NCBI GenBank assembly: GCA_003481745.1
Contig: QULP01000007.1
Coordinates: forward strand, 122,447-186,446
DNA: 64,000 nt
DNA from: Firmicutes bacterium OM04-13BH
GTDB lineage: Bacteria > Bacillota > Clostridia > Lachnospirales > Lachnospiraceae
Direction of reading: 5' to 3'
Below, one piece after another: positions 45,495 through 54,697 of the stretch (position 1 is its first letter; each line of letters begins with the position of its first letter). The notes under the pieces are model-generated. The model saw nothing but the letters and a program-made list of their open reading frames with translations, was not told where the DNA came from and searched no databases. A program made the translations under genes and the position numbers.

Positions 45495-46329
45495 AGAACT
45501 GGTAGCAAAAGGAAAAGTGGTATTAGATGGAGCAACAGGCTCTAATTTGATGAAAGCAGGAATGCCAAGAGGTGTGTGTTCAGAAGCATGGATTTATGAA
45601 AATCCACAGGCATTAATAGAATTACAGAAAGCCTATGCAGAGGCAGGTTCTGATATTATTTATGCGCCGACATTTTCTGCAAACAGAATCAGTCTGGCAA
45701 ATCATGGATTAGAGGATAAAGTAGAAGAGTTAAATCGAGGACTCGTAAAGATTACAAAGGATGCAGTGGGAGACAAATGTCTTGTAGCAGGAGATGTGAC
45801 AACGACAGGAAAGCAGGAAATTGCTTACGAAGAACTGTTAGAGGCTTATACCGAGCAGATTCGCATTTTAAATGATGCAGGGGTGGATTTACTGGTTGCA
45901 GAAACCATGCTTGGAGTCACAGAAGTTATGGCAGTTTTAGATGCAGCGGCAGCAGTCTGTGACCTGCCGGTTATGTGTACTCTTACCGTAGAATCCGATG
46001 GAAGTCTGTTCTTTGGTGGAGATATCTACGAAGCAGTAGAAAGTCTGGAACAGATGGGTGCAGATGCAGTTGGAATCAACTGTTCAACCGGACCGGACCA
46101 GTTAGTATCGGTTGTGGAAAACATCAGAAAACGAGTACAGATTCCGGTGATTGTAAAACCAAATGCGGGTATGCCGGCAATTGATGAAAAAGGAAATGCG
46201 GTTTATTCAATGGGAGCAGAGGCATTTGCAAAAAATATGAAAGTATTGATGGATGCAGGTGCGGATATTGTAGGTGGATGCTGTGGAACGACTCCGGAAT
46301 TTATTAAAGCATTAAAAAAAGAAATCTAG
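45475..46329 (+). CDS. Homocysteine S-methyltransferase family protein
   Basis: A 284-residue zinc-dependent methyltransferase like the N-terminal domain of MetH or betaine-homocysteine methyltransferase. The N-terminal VVLDGATGSNLMKAGMP motif and the zinc ligands NCSTGP and GGCCGTTPEFI are present. It lacks the pterin-binding and cobalamin domains of full MetH, so it may use S-methylmethionine or another donor, or pair with separate MetH modules. It starts within the tadA end. A terminator follows. Confidence 0.85.
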   Translation: MTKQEFKELVAKGKVVLDGATGSNLMKAGMPRGVCSEAWIYENPQALIELQKAYAEAGSDIIYAPTFSANRISLANHGLEDKVEELNRGLVKITKDAVGDKCLVAGDVTTTGKQEIAYEELLEAYTEQIRILNDAGVDLLVAETMLGVTEVMAVLDAAAAVCDLPVMCTLTVESDGSLFFGGDIYEAVESLEQMGADAVGINCSTGPDQLVSVVENIRKRVQIPVIVKPNAGMPAIDEKGNAVYSMGAEAFAKNMKVLMDAGADIVGGCCGTTPEFIKALKKEI

Positions 46330-46360
46330 AAAAGAAAAATGATAATCAAGTAAAAGGACA

Positions 46361-46394
46361 CTTCCGGAAAGATTCATTTCTGGAAGCGTTTTTT
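46361..46394 (+). terminator. Intrinsic terminator after the homocysteine methyltransferase gene
   Basis: CTTCCGGAAA pairs with TTTCTGGAAG followed by GCGTTTTTTT. It overlaps the last codons of the convergent DedA gene. Confidence 0.8.
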
Positions 46395-46985
46395 TATGTA
46401 TAAGAAAATTCCAATGAGAGTGAAAGCACAAAGTACAAGTTTTCCTGCCTGATTATAAGAGTGGAAATATTGTGCCGTCTTTTGCCAGGAAGCACCGGCA
46501 AATGCTCCAAGTGTGACGAGTACGGTATTCCAGATGAGACTTCCGAAGGTGGTGAGAATAAAAAATTTGGAAAAATGCATGTGCGCCATACCTGCGGGAA
46601 TTGAAATCAGGCTTCTTACAATTGGAATAAACCGGCAGAAAAAGACGGTATAATTTCCTTTGCTGTCGAACCATTCCACAGCATGAGAGACATCCTCTTT
46701 TTTAAAGTGAAGCAGTTTTCCGATTTTTCCACTGACAATTGCCTCAAGTTTTGAGACCGGAACAAGACTTCCAATCTGATAAAGCACAACTGCGCCAAGG
46801 ACACTGCCAAGTGTAGAAAAAAGAATAACCCCAATCAGATTCATATTTGTATAAGTCGTTAAAAATCCACCAAAGGTCAGAATTACTTCTGAAGGAATCG
46901 GAGGAAACAGATTTTCAATCAGAATCAAGAGGGCAATTCCCAGATACCCATAATGATTCATGATAGAAATCATCCAATATTGCAA
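46374..46985 (-). CDS. DedA family membrane protein
   Basis: A membrane protein of about 203 residues of the DedA/SNARE-associated family, which flip or support undecaprenyl phosphate and phospholipids. Family motifs are ENLFPPIPSEVIL near the N terminus, FFCRFIPIVRSLISIPAGMAHMHFSKF in the middle, and a GSLIWNTVLVTLGAF block, with the conserved FxRF/xxG layout. I chose TTG 46985, which has AGGGGAGG eight bases upstream on the minus strand; a longer in-frame start at 47033 has no RBS. Its end is embedded in the terminator of the facing gene. Confidence 0.88.
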   Translation of the reverse strand: MQYWMISIMNHYGYLGIALLILIENLFPPIPSEVILTFGGFLTTYTNMNLIGVILFSTLGSVLGAVVLYQIGSLVPVSKLEAIVSGKIGKLLHFKKEDVSHAVEWFDSKGNYTVFFCRFIPIVRSLISIPAGMAHMHFSKFFILTTFGSLIWNTVLVTLGAFAGASWQKTAQYFHSYNQAGKLVLCAFTLIGIFLYIKKRFQK

Positions 46986-47058
46986 TAAAAAAACCTCCCC
47001 TGCAATCATCTCTTTTATTCTATGATGATGCAAAGAAGGTTATGATATTCTTTTTTTA

Positions 47059-47320
47059 CCGTGCACCGCCCATCGAGACTCCTTCACGGACGTTACCTCT
47101 ACAGTTAACTCAGCCCAGGCACCCTCACGGCACACAGGGGATTCTGCTTAGTGCTGCTTCATTCCTGACCTGACACGGTTCACAGAGTCCTGTTGCGTGA
47201 GACCCAAACGTCAACGCCACTTATAGAGGGCAGCTCCGCAAAGCAAGCCCCTCCGTTTGGCAACACCCCTGCTGTAGCGGATTGCAGGTACAGGGCACCG
47301 CTAACTCCCCGGCTGCACGG
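47059..47320 (-). ncRNA. ffs: Signal recognition particle RNA, large type
   Basis: On the minus strand the 262-base RNA runs from CCGTGCAGCCGGGGAG to GGCGGTGCACGG, so its ends pair. The conserved apical sequence GGTCAGGAATGAAGCAGC (variant of GTCAGGNNNGGAAGNAGCA) is present. The large Alu-type form is that of Bacillus and Clostridia. It has a fine promoter (47356-47328). This is the scaffold for Ffh and co-translational protein targeting. Confidence 0.95.
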
Positions 47321-47327
47321 TGATACC

Positions 47328-47356
47328 AGTATATCGGTTTTTTGCAGGTTTGTCAA
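47328..47356 (-). promoter_or_regulatory. Promoter of SRP RNA
   Basis: On the minus strand perfect TTGACA (47356-47351), exact 17-bp spacer, TATACT (47333-47328), placing the start at the mature 5' end near 47320. Confidence 0.85.
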
Positions 47357-47435
47357 TGTAAAAAAGAAAAGCAGAGAGAACTTTTTGGAAAATTTTAAGA
47401 AAGTGGGAATAAATTAGTAATGGGAGGATAAAAGT

Positions 47436-47852
47436 ATGTGCGCAAAACTTTTGTTATTACTATTACTCGGGATTTTTTTGGCAGGATTTTCTAAAGAAGA
47501 AGCAGCCAAAGAAGATGCAGGGATTCCGAAATTTATTGTGACGGAACAGGAATTTCCGAAGTTTAATGATTTAAAAGCAAAAGAGAGTAAAAGTCAGGTG
47601 TTTTCTATCTGGAATCAGACAGAAGAGACGGAGTGTTATTATTTTTGGGGACAGGCACCAAACGATGTAGAGATTGAACTGAAAAAGAAAGGGGATTTAT
47701 TTTATAAGGGGAAAATGCCGGAGAAAAAAATAGAACTGACAACGTTAAATCCAGGGGAAAATATGGTATTTGAGGTAACCGTTTTAAAAGAAAAAAATGA
47801 ATCGGGAGAGGTGGAACTGTTTTTTCAAAATTCGCATTGTGATAAAAAATAA
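47436..47852 (+). CDS. Exported protein, unknown function (138 aa)
   Basis: Not a recognised family. The N terminus MCAKLLLLLLLGIFLAGFS is a hydrophobic signal-like segment that looks like a lipobox region with Phe where the lipid-accepting Cys would normally be (FLAGFS). The following part is beta-rich and charged, with a short Cys-containing tail (FFQNSHCDKK). It starts at ATG 47436 behind GGGAGG. It precedes pfk after 115 bp. It may be a non-acylated secreted protein or one whose lipobox has decayed. Confidence 0.6.
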   Translation: MCAKLLLLLLLGIFLAGFSKEEAAKEDAGIPKFIVTEQEFPKFNDLKAKESKSQVFSIWNQTEETECYYFWGQAPNDVEIELKKKGDLFYKGKMPEKKIELTTLNPGENMVFEVTVLKEKNESGEVELFFQNSHCDKK

Positions 47853-47967
47853 ATTAGTATATAATAAAAAATGACAAGATCAAAGTATCAAAATGCTATT
47901 CGTGTATGTACGATAAGGTATTTGAAAGTAAGACTTGTAAAAACACAAGATGGGATGTGATGAATCT

Positions 47968-49047
47968 ATGAAGAGAATTGGTCTGCTGACAAGCGGCGGT
48001 GACTGTCAGGCGTTAAATGCTACAATGCGTGGCGTGGTAAAAGGTTTATTCAATAATTTAGAGGATTTGGAAGTTTATGGATTTGATGATGGATATAAAG
48101 GGCTTATCTACGGAAATTACAGAATGCTTTCTGCAAAGGATTTTTCAGGAATTTTAACACGAGGCGGAACGATACTTGGAACATCACGTCAACCGTTTAA
48201 ACTCATGAGAGTACCAGATGCAAATGGACTGGATAAAGTAGAAGCAATGAAACAGACTTATCATAAACTTCGTCTGGACTGTCTGGTTATTCTTGGAGGA
48301 AACGGTACACAAAAAACCGCAAATCTGTTAAGAGAAGAAGGACTCAATATTATTCATCTTCCGAAAACCATTGACAATGATATCTGGGGAACCGATATGA
48401 CATTTGGCTTTCAAAGTGCAGTCAATATTGCAACAGATGCAATTGACTGTATTCACACAACAGCCGCATCCCACAGCCGTATTTTTATCGTAGAAGTTAT
48501 GGGACACAAGGTAGGCTGGCTGACCCTTCATGCCGGAATTGCAGGTGGAGCAGATATTATTCTGATTCCTGAGATTCCTTATGATATTCAAAAGATTGCT
48601 GAGGCAGTAAAAAATCGAAGTCGTTCCGGAAAAGGATTTACCATCCTTGCTGTGGCAGAGGGGGCAATTTCAAAAGAAGATGCAGCACTTTCGAAGAAAG
48701 AATTAAAAAAGAAACAGGAAGAAGAAAAGAAAGTTTATCCGTCTGTTGCGTATAAGCTGGAATCAGAACTGAAAAAGGAACTGGATTTGGATATTCGTAT
48801 CACAATTCCAGGTCATACACAAAGAGGAGGAAGTCCGTGTCCTTATGACCGTGTTCTTTCAACACGTATGGGTTCTGCAGCAGCAGGATTGATTCTGAAA
48901 GAGGAATATGGCTATATGGTAGGAATTGTAAACGGAAAAATTAAAAAAGTTCCGCTTGCAGACTGTGCCGGAAAATTAAAAATGGTTTCTCCGGATGACC
49001 AGTTAGTTAAAGCTGCAAAACGAATCGGAATCAGTTTTGGAGAGTAA
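47968..49047 (+). CDS. pfkA: 6-phosphofructokinase, Pfk family
   Basis: Phosphorylates fructose-6-phosphate in glycolysis. From ATG 47968 the protein is 359 residues, in the longer group of bacterial PFKs. It has LLTSGGDCQALNATMRG, the substrate and catalytic PKTIDNDIWGTDMTFGFQSA, MGHKVGWLTLHA and PGHTQRGGSPCPYDR. The ATP/Mg2+ loop reads GGNGTQ, where classical PFKs have GGDGT or GGDGS (Asp103 of E. coli), so cofactor use is uncertain. An in-frame ATG at 47950 adds six residues. ATP versus PPi use is not settled by sequence. Confidence 0.9.
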   Translation: MKRIGLLTSGGDCQALNATMRGVVKGLFNNLEDLEVYGFDDGYKGLIYGNYRMLSAKDFSGILTRGGTILGTSRQPFKLMRVPDANGLDKVEAMKQTYHKLRLDCLVILGGNGTQKTANLLREEGLNIIHLPKTIDNDIWGTDMTFGFQSAVNIATDAIDCIHTTAASHSRIFIVEVMGHKVGWLTLHAGIAGGADIILIPEIPYDIQKIAEAVKNRSRSGKGFTILAVAEGAISKEDAALSKKELKKKQEEEKKVYPSVAYKLESELKKELDLDIRITIPGHTQRGGSPCPYDRVLSTRMGSAAAGLILKEEYGYMVGIVNGKIKKVPLADCAGKLKMVSPDDQLVKAAKRIGISFGE

Positions 49048-49138
49048 TCGAATTAAGCAGTCAGGCGGATTAAAAATATCCGCTTGACGAGCATGCATCA
49101 TTCGCATGGAAAAGCAAGAAAACAGGAGAAGAATTAAA

Positions 49139-50773
49139 ATGAGCTATGTTGCGCTGTATCGCAAGTTTCGACCGCAAAATTTTGAAGACGTAAAGGGACA
49201 GGAGCACATCGTAACTACATTAAAAAATCAGATAAAGGCGGATCGTATCGGTCACGCCTATCTGTTTTGTGGAACCAGAGGTACCGGTAAAACCACGATT
49301 GCGAAAATTTTAGCAAAGGCAGTAAACTGTGAGCACCCGGTAGACGGAAGTCCCTGTAATGAATGTGAAACCTGCAAAGCGATTTCGGCCGGTACTTCTA
49401 TGAATGTAATTGAAATTGATGCCGCATCGAATAACGGTGTCGATAATATTCGTGAGATTCGCGAAGAAGTGGCATATCGTCCGACCGAGGGTCGTTATAA
49501 AGTATACATCATTGATGAGGTTCATATGTTGTCAACCGGAGCATTTAATGCTCTTTTAAAGACGCTGGAAGAACCTCCTTCTTATGTTATCTTTATTTTG
49601 GCAACAACCGAAGCACATAAAATTCCAATCACCATTTTATCAAGGTGCCAGCGCTATGATTTCAGGAGAATTACGGTTGATACGATTTCTGACAGAATGA
49701 GTGAGTTGATGGAAAAAGAAGGTACGGAAGTTGAAGAAAAAGCAATCCGCTATATTGCAAAAGCAGCAGATGGCTCGATGCGAGATGCTTTATCTTTATT
49801 GGACCAGTGCATTGCGTTTTATCTGGGCGAAAAGCTGACGTATGAAAAAGCACTCGATGTGCTGGGTGCAGTAGATATGGAAGTATTCAGTGAACTGTTA
49901 AGAAAGGTGTTAGCACAGGATACCGCAGGCTCAATTAAAACACTGGAAGAGTTGATAGTGCAGGGAAGAGAACTGGGACAGTTTGTAAATGATTTTGTGT
50001 GGTATATGCGAAATCTGTTGTTGGTAAAAACTTCGGATGTACCGGAGGATGCTGTGGATGTCTCGGCAGAAAATCTGGAACGTTTAAAAGAAGAGAGTGA
50101 AATGCTTGACACGGAGACGCTGATGCGTTATATTCGTGTTTTCTCGGAACTTTCCAATCAAATTCGGTATGCGTCCCAAAAGCGCGTATTGGTTGAGATT
50201 GCACTGATTAAATTATGCCAGCCGGTGATGGAGACAAATTTGGATTCTTTATTTGACCGGATTCGCGTACTCGAAGAAAAGATGGAAAAAGGGATTCCGG
50301 TTTTGACGGAGTCTCAAAAAGCGAGTACTCGGGCACTGCCGCAGCCGGAACTGTTTGGCGAAGAGCCACAAGAACAAGAAGCAGTAAAACCACAAAAAGC
50401 AGCACCGCAAGATTTGCAGTATATTCAGAAGAACTGGACTGCAATTGTAAGAGAAACAAGTGGTCTGCTAAAACAGATGTTAAAAGAAGCCACACCAAAG
50501 TATAATGTAAACAGTGATGAGCCAATTCTTTATATTGAATTTCACAACTTTCAGGCGGAAATCTGTACCAAAAATCCAGATACTATTCCGCTTCTGAAAA
50601 AAATTATTCGAGAAAAAACAGGAAAAGAAGTAGAAATTCAGTTTGTGATTACGGATACGGATTTAAAAGGTCCGGCAGGACTTACACCGATTTCGGTAGA
50701 TGAACTGATTGAACAAAGCATCCAGATGGATGTCGTAGTAGAAGATATGAGTGATGACGAGGAGGACATATAA
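49139..50773 (+). CDS. dnaX: DNA polymerase III subunit gamma/tau
   Basis: Clamp-loader ATPase of the replisome, 544 residues. The N-terminal AAA+ domain has [17 protein letters not shown], Walker [13 protein letters not shown], the zinc cluster C-x8-CNECETC and Walker [11 protein letters not shown], with SRCQRYDFR later. The middle and C-terminal domains III onward are present. I chose ATG 49139 with CAGGAGAAG upstream. No slippery A AAA AAG heptamer is evident in the linker, so a short gamma product by frameshift is not suggested. It overlaps ybaB by one base. Confidence 0.95.
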   Translation: MSYVALYRKFRPQNFEDVKGQEHIVTTLKNQIKADRIGHAYLFCGTRGTGKTTIAKILAKAVNCEHPVDGSPCNECETCKAISAGTSMNVIEIDAASNNGVDNIREIREEVAYRPTEGRYKVYIIDEVHMLSTGAFNALLKTLEEPPSYVIFILATTEAHKIPITILSRCQRYDFRRITVDTISDRMSELMEKEGTEVEEKAIRYIAKAADGSMRDALSLLDQCIAFYLGEKLTYEKALDVLGAVDMEVFSELLRKVLAQDTAGSIKTLEELIVQGRELGQFVNDFVWYMRNLLLVKTSDVPEDAVDVSAENLERLKEESEMLDTETLMRYIRVFSELSNQIRYASQKRVLVEIALIKLCQPVMETNLDSLFDRIRVLEEKMEKGIPVLTESQKASTRALPQPELFGEEPQEQEAVKPQKAAPQDLQYIQKNWTAIVRETSGLLKQMLKEATPKYNVNSDEPILYIEFHNFQAEICTKNPDTIPLLKKIIREKTGKEVEIQFVITDTDLKGPAGLTPISVDELIEQSIQMDVVVEDMSDDEEDI

Positions 50774-51126
50774 TGGCAAAAAGAGGTGGATTTCCGGGAA
50801 TGGGTATGCCTGGAAACATGAATAACTTAATGAAACAGGCACAGAAAATGCAGCGTCAGGCAGAAGAAAACCAGAAAGCTCTGGAAGAAAAAGAATTTAC
50901 GGCAAAAGCCGGTGGTGGTGCAGTAGAAGTAACAATTTCCGGAAAAAAAGAAGTGATAAAAGTAAAACTTGCAGAAGAAGTAGTAGATCCGGATGATATT
51001 GAGATGTTGGAAGATTTGATTGTAGCAGCAACCAATGAAGCGTTAAGAAAAGTAGAACAGGAATCTGCTGCAATGATGTCCAAACTGACAGGTGGTCTTG
51101 GCGGACTTGGTGGCGGACTGTTCTAA
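50773..51126 (+). CDS. YbaB/EbfC family nucleoid-associated protein
   Basis: Small DNA-binding protein (117 residues) that usually sits between dnaX and recR, as here. Core sequence [32 protein letters not shown], then the [23 protein letters not shown] block and Gly-rich tail. It starts at the dnaX stop (TAATG). Confidence 0.95.
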   Translation: MAKRGGFPGMGMPGNMNNLMKQAQKMQRQAEENQKALEEKEFTAKAGGGAVEVTISGKKEVIKVKLAEEVVDPDDIEMLEDLIVAATNEALRKVEQESAAMMSKLTGGLGGLGGGLF

Positions 51127-51192
51127 GTTTTAGATACTCTGGTAACTTAGTTGCCGAGTAGTTCACGAAAATCAAAAGACAGAGGAATCAAA

Positions 51193-51792
51193 TTGGAATA
51201 TTACAGCAGTCATATTAACAAACTGATAGAAGAATTTTCCAGACTTCCTGGAATCGGAGCAAAATCTGCCCAGCGTCTGGCATTTCATATTTTGAATCTG
51301 CCGAAAGAACAGGTGGAAGAACTCTCTTCAGCAATTGTAGATGCAAAAGCCAATGTCTGTTATTGTAAGGAATGTTATACTTTAACTGACCAGGAAATCT
51401 GTCCGATTTGCAGGAATGAAAAACGCAATCATCATATCATTATGGTGGTTGAAAATACAAGAGATTTGGCAGCTTATGAAAAGACCGGAAAATTTGACGG
51501 GGTATATCATGTGCTTCATGGTGCTATTTCTCCTATGCTTGGAATCGGACCGGATGACATTAAGTTAAAAGAGTTGCTTCAGCGTCTCACAAGAGAAGAA
51601 ATTGAAGAGGTTATTATTGCCACAAATTCAAGTGTGGAGGGAGAGACAACGGCAATGTATCTGAGTAAGCTGATTAAGCCGACCGGAATTAAAGTCAGTC
51701 GGATTGCAAGCGGTGTGCCGGTAGGCGGAGACTTGGAATACATTGACGAAGTAACTCTTTTGCGGGCACTTGAGGGCAGAGTGGAATTGTAG
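51193..51792 (+). CDS. recR: Recombination protein RecR
   Basis: Helps RecF/RecO load RecA at gaps. From TTG 51193 (AGAGGA seven bases upstream) it is 199 residues, the normal length; the upstream in-frame ATG has no RBS and would add an odd leader. The helix-hairpin-helix start (RLPGIGAKSAQRLAFHIL), zinc motif CYCKECYTLTDQEICPIC, and Toprim region VVENTRDLAAYEKTG are all seen. Completes the conserved dnaX-ybaB-recR cluster. Confidence 0.96.
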   Translation: MEYYSSHINKLIEEFSRLPGIGAKSAQRLAFHILNLPKEQVEELSSAIVDAKANVCYCKECYTLTDQEICPICRNEKRNHHIIMVVENTRDLAAYEKTGKFDGVYHVLHGAISPMLGIGPDDIKLKELLQRLTREEIEEVIIATNSSVEGETTAMYLSKLIKPTGIKVSRIASGVPVGGDLEYIDEVTLLRALEGRVEL

Positions 51793-51804
51793 GGGTGTAA
51801 TTTT

Positions 51805-52920
51805 ATGAGGAAAAAAGTTACATCAACAGATATCGCAAAAAAAGCCGGTGTCTCTCAGGCAACGGTTTCGATGGTATTAAATCATAAATATAATGTTTCT
51901 TTTTCAAAAGAAACAGTAGAAAAAATTGAGCGGATTGCTAAGGAAATGGGATATATAATCCCAAAACGGCGCCAAAGAAAGGACAGCCGGAAAGGGAAGC
52001 TGATTATTGTATTTTGTCCAACCCTTACCAATCCGTATTATGTCATGCTGCTTCAGGGAATTGAGGCAGTGGCGAAAGAAGAGGGATACAGTGTTTTTAC
52101 CTGTAATACACAAAGAGAATTGAAACTCGAAGAACAATATCTCAAGCTGATGTCGAGTGTAGATCCTGCAGGCATTATATATACTTGTAATCCAAGTTCT
52201 GTATTTATGGAACAGGTAGGCGAGATTGCAAAGAAAATCCCGCTTGTAATTATCAGTAACAGGGAGAAAGTACAGGTTGATGCAATTAATCAGGATAATA
52301 CAAAGGTAGGGCGTTTGATGGCAAGACATCTTTTGGATTATGGCCACAGAGATGTTGCATTTATTACACCTCCGCTTACCCAACGTCAGAAGCAGCGTTC
52401 CAAACGAGTACAGGGATTTGTACAGGAGTATGAGCAGGCAGGACTGGGAGACCGAGTTGTGATAAAAGCGGCCGATGCGTCTTTGGATGAACAGTTGCCG
52501 AGTCCGGATTCGGAATATAAGATGGGATATAATCTGACAAAAGAACTTCTTGCAGAATATGATAATCTGACAGCGATTGCGGGATTAAATGACATGATGG
52601 CATTTGGAATCATGGATGCACTGCAGGAAGAAAAATATAAAATTCCGGGAGATATGTCTGTAATTGGATGTGATAATATCATCTTTTCGGGCATGTCTCA
52701 TTTGTCGCTTACTACAATTGAACATTTCGTTCCATTAAAAGGCAGGGATGCATGTGATATTATTATCCGAAAGATTAAATCATCAAAAGATACTTATGAT
52801 GGAACGAATCCAATCAGTATTTATCACATCGAGTATGAACCCAAATTAATTGCCAGAAAAACCACTTCTTATGCACGGGAAAAAACGCACGAAAGAGGCA
52901 GGAAAGAAAAGAAATATTAA
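51805..52920 (+). CDS. LacI-family transcriptional regulator
   Basis: A 371-residue sugar-responsive repressor. The N-terminal HTH is STDIAKKAGVSQATVSMVLNH, followed by the hinge helix region and a periplasmic-binding-protein-like sensor (IIVFCPTLTNPYYVMLLQGIE, later VIGCDNIIFSG). It starts 12 bp after recR (TAATTTTATG with GGGGTG) and faces the transaldolase-transketolase block, with a perfect LacI-like site (AAACG-AA-CGTTT) at 53103-53114. I infer it may regulate that block. The ligand is unknown. Confidence 0.88.
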   Translation: MRKKVTSTDIAKKAGVSQATVSMVLNHKYNVSFSKETVEKIERIAKEMGYIIPKRRQRKDSRKGKLIIVFCPTLTNPYYVMLLQGIEAVAKEEGYSVFTCNTQRELKLEEQYLKLMSSVDPAGIIYTCNPSSVFMEQVGEIAKKIPLVIISNREKVQVDAINQDNTKVGRLMARHLLDYGHRDVAFITPPLTQRQKQRSKRVQGFVQEYEQAGLGDRVVIKAADASLDEQLPSPDSEYKMGYNLTKELLAEYDNLTAIAGLNDMMAFGIMDALQEEKYKIPGDMSVIGCDNIIFSGMSHLSLTTIEHFVPLKGRDACDIIIRKIKSSKDTYDGTNPISIYHIEYEPKLIARKTTSYAREKTHERGRKEKKY

Positions 52921-52961
52921 ATAAAATCAGAAAAGATATTAGTAATAAAAAAACAAAAAAA

Positions 52962-52996
52962 GGCTGTATATGGCAGAAAAATTATGAAATACAGCC
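52962..52996 (+). terminator. Weak hairpin after the LacI gene
   Basis: GGCTGTAT pairs with ATACAGCC around a 19-base loop, but no T-run follows, so it is only a weak terminator candidate. Confidence 0.35.
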
Positions 52997-53059
52997 GAAA
53001 AATTATTAATAAAATGCATATTTATAAATAAATAAAATCACTAATAATTTTTTTGTGAC

Positions 53060-53088
53060 TTGCCCGTAAACGAATTATGAGGTAAACT
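53060..53088 (+). promoter_or_regulatory. Promoter of the transaldolase gene
   Basis: TTGCCC (53060-53065), 17-bp spacer, TAAACT (53083-53088). The perfect operator-like inverted repeat follows. Confidence 0.5.
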
Positions 53089-53102
53089 ATAACCAACAAA
53101 TA

Positions 53103-53114
53103 AAACGAACGTTT
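53103..53114 (+). promoter_or_regulatory. LacI-type operator candidate in the transaldolase leader
   Basis: AAACG-AA-CGTTT, a perfect 5-bp inverted repeat on a 2-bp spacer, placed between the expected transcription start and the RBS, directly opposite the upstream LacI gene. Confidence 0.5.
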
Positions 53115-53132
53115 CACGGGAGGAAATGAGTT

Positions 53133-53786
53133 ATGAAATTTTTTATTGATACTGCAAATGTAGAGGATATTCGTAAAGCAAATGATATGGGAATTATCTG
53201 TGGAGTTACTACAAACCCATCCCTGATTGCAAAAGAAGGACGTGACTTTAATCAGGTTATCAAAGAAATCGCTTCTATCGTAGATGGACCAATCAGCGGT
53301 GAAGTAAAAGCTACAACAACAGATGCAGAAGGAATGATTAAAGAAGGTCGCGAAATCGCAGCAATTCATCCAAACATGATTGTTAAAATTCCTATGACAA
53401 CAGAAGGCTTAAAAGCAGTTAAAGTTCTGACAGCAGAAGGAATCAAAACAAACGTAACATTAATCTTCTCTGCAAACCAGGCATTACTGGCAGCAAGAGC
53501 AGGAGCAACTTATGTATCTCCATTCCTCGGAAGACTGGATGATATTTCTGTATGCGGAACAGATTTAATCCGTGACATCGTTGAGATATTTGAAGTTGCC
53601 GGTATTGATACAGAAATCATCGCAGCAAGTGTTCGTCATCCAATGCATGTAACAGAATGTGCACTTGCAGGTGCTGATATCGCAACAGTTCCATACAAAG
53701 TATTAGAGCAGATGACCCATCATCCACTTACTGACCAGGGTATTGAAAAATTCCAAAAAGATTATCTTGCAGTATTCGGAAAATAA
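53133..53786 (+). CDS. Fructose-6-phosphate aldolase/transaldolase (FSA/TalC group)
   Basis: A 217-residue class I aldolase. The Schiff-base lysine is Lys85 in [11 protein letters not shown], as in E. coli [30 protein letters not shown] and [11 protein letters not shown] are the family signatures. Compact TalC-like enzymes act as transaldolase in the non-oxidative pentose pathway, and the following transketolase subunits fit this. Start ATG 53133 has GGGAGGAAA. It has its own promoter and operator site. Confidence 0.93.
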   Translation: MKFFIDTANVEDIRKANDMGIICGVTTNPSLIAKEGRDFNQVIKEIASIVDGPISGEVKATTTDAEGMIKEGREIAAIHPNMIVKIPMTTEGLKAVKVLTAEGIKTNVTLIFSANQALLAARAGATYVSPFLGRLDDISVCGTDLIRDIVEIFEVAGIDTEIIAASVRHPMHVTECALAGADIATVPYKVLEQMTHHPLTDQGIEKFQKDYLAVFGK

Positions 53787-53857
53787 AGGTAAGATGTGAG
53801 TGGCAAAACAAAATTGCCACTCACTTATATTATGAGAAATTTTTTCAGGAGGAAACT

Positions 53858-54697
53858 ATGAACAAATTAGAGCTTCAGAAAACAGCCAATGAAGTCCGCA
53901 AAGGTATTGTGACAGCTGTTCATTCCGCAAAAGCGGGACATCCGGGCGGTTCTTTATCAGCAGCAGATTTATTTACTTATTTATATTTTGAGGAAATGAA
54001 TATTGACCCGAAAGAGCCAAAGAAAGCAGACCGTGACCGTTTTGTATTATCCAAAGGACATACGGCACCGGGACTTTATGCTACTCTTGCAAACAGAGGA
54101 TATTTCCCGGTAGAGGATTTAAAAACTCTGCGTCATATCGGTTCTTACCTTCAGGGACATCCGGATATGAAACACATTCCAGGTGTTGATATGTCCAGTG
54201 GTTCTTTAGGACAGGGAATCTCAGCAGCAGTTGGAATGGCTTTAGCCGGAAAAATGGACAATGCGGATTACCGTGTTTATACATTGCTTGGTGATGGTGA
54301 AATCCAGGAAGGGCAGGTTTGGGAGGCTTCTATGTTTGCCGGACACAGAAAACTGGATAACTTAGTTGTAATCGTAGATAACAATGGACTTCAGATTGAC
54401 GGTAAAATTGAAGATGTTTGTTCTCCATATCCAATTGATAAGAAATTTGAAGCATTCAATTTTCATGTAATCAATGTAGAAGATGGAAATGATTTTGACC
54501 AGCTTGCAGCTGCATTTAAAGAAGCAAAAGAAACAAAAGGCATGCCGACAGCTATTATCATGAAGACTGTAAAAGGAAAAGGCGTTTCCTATATGGAAAA
54601 CAATGCAGGATGGCATGGAAAAGCTCCAAACGATGAAGAATATGCAATCGCAATGGCAGACTTGGAAAAGGTAGGTGAAGCATTATGTCAGAAGTAA
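53858..54697 (+). CDS. Transketolase, N-terminal subunit
   Basis: First half of a split transketolase (279 residues). The thiamine diphosphate and Mg2+ motif is GDGEIQEGQVWEA, with HSAKAGHPGGSLSAADL and LGDG further on. It starts ATG 53858 (AGGAGGA), and its end overlaps the C-terminal subunit by 13 bases, indicating translational coupling. In this pathway transketolase and transaldolase interconvert pentose and hexose phosphates. Confidence 0.95.
   Translation: MNKLELQKTANEVRKGIVTAVHSAKAGHPGGSLSAADLFTYLYFEEMNIDPKEPKKADRDRFVLSKGHTAPGLYATLANRGYFPVEDLKTLRHIGSYLQGHPDMKHIPGVDMSSGSLGQGISAAVGMALAGKMDNADYRVYTLLGDGEIQEGQVWEASMFAGHRKLDNLVVIVDNNGLQIDGKIEDVCSPYPIDKKFEAFNFHVINVEDGNDFDQLAAAFKEAKETKGMPTAIIMKTVKGKGVSYMENNAGWHGKAPNDEEYAIAMADLEKVGEALCQK

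Noticed and set aside
47193..47417. A 74-codon plus-strand reading frame
   Set aside because: Lies antisense to SRP RNA and its promoter; no RBS.
49139..50773. Programmed frameshift in dnaX producing gamma
   Set aside because: No A AAA AAG slippery heptamer in frame in the linker region by eye.
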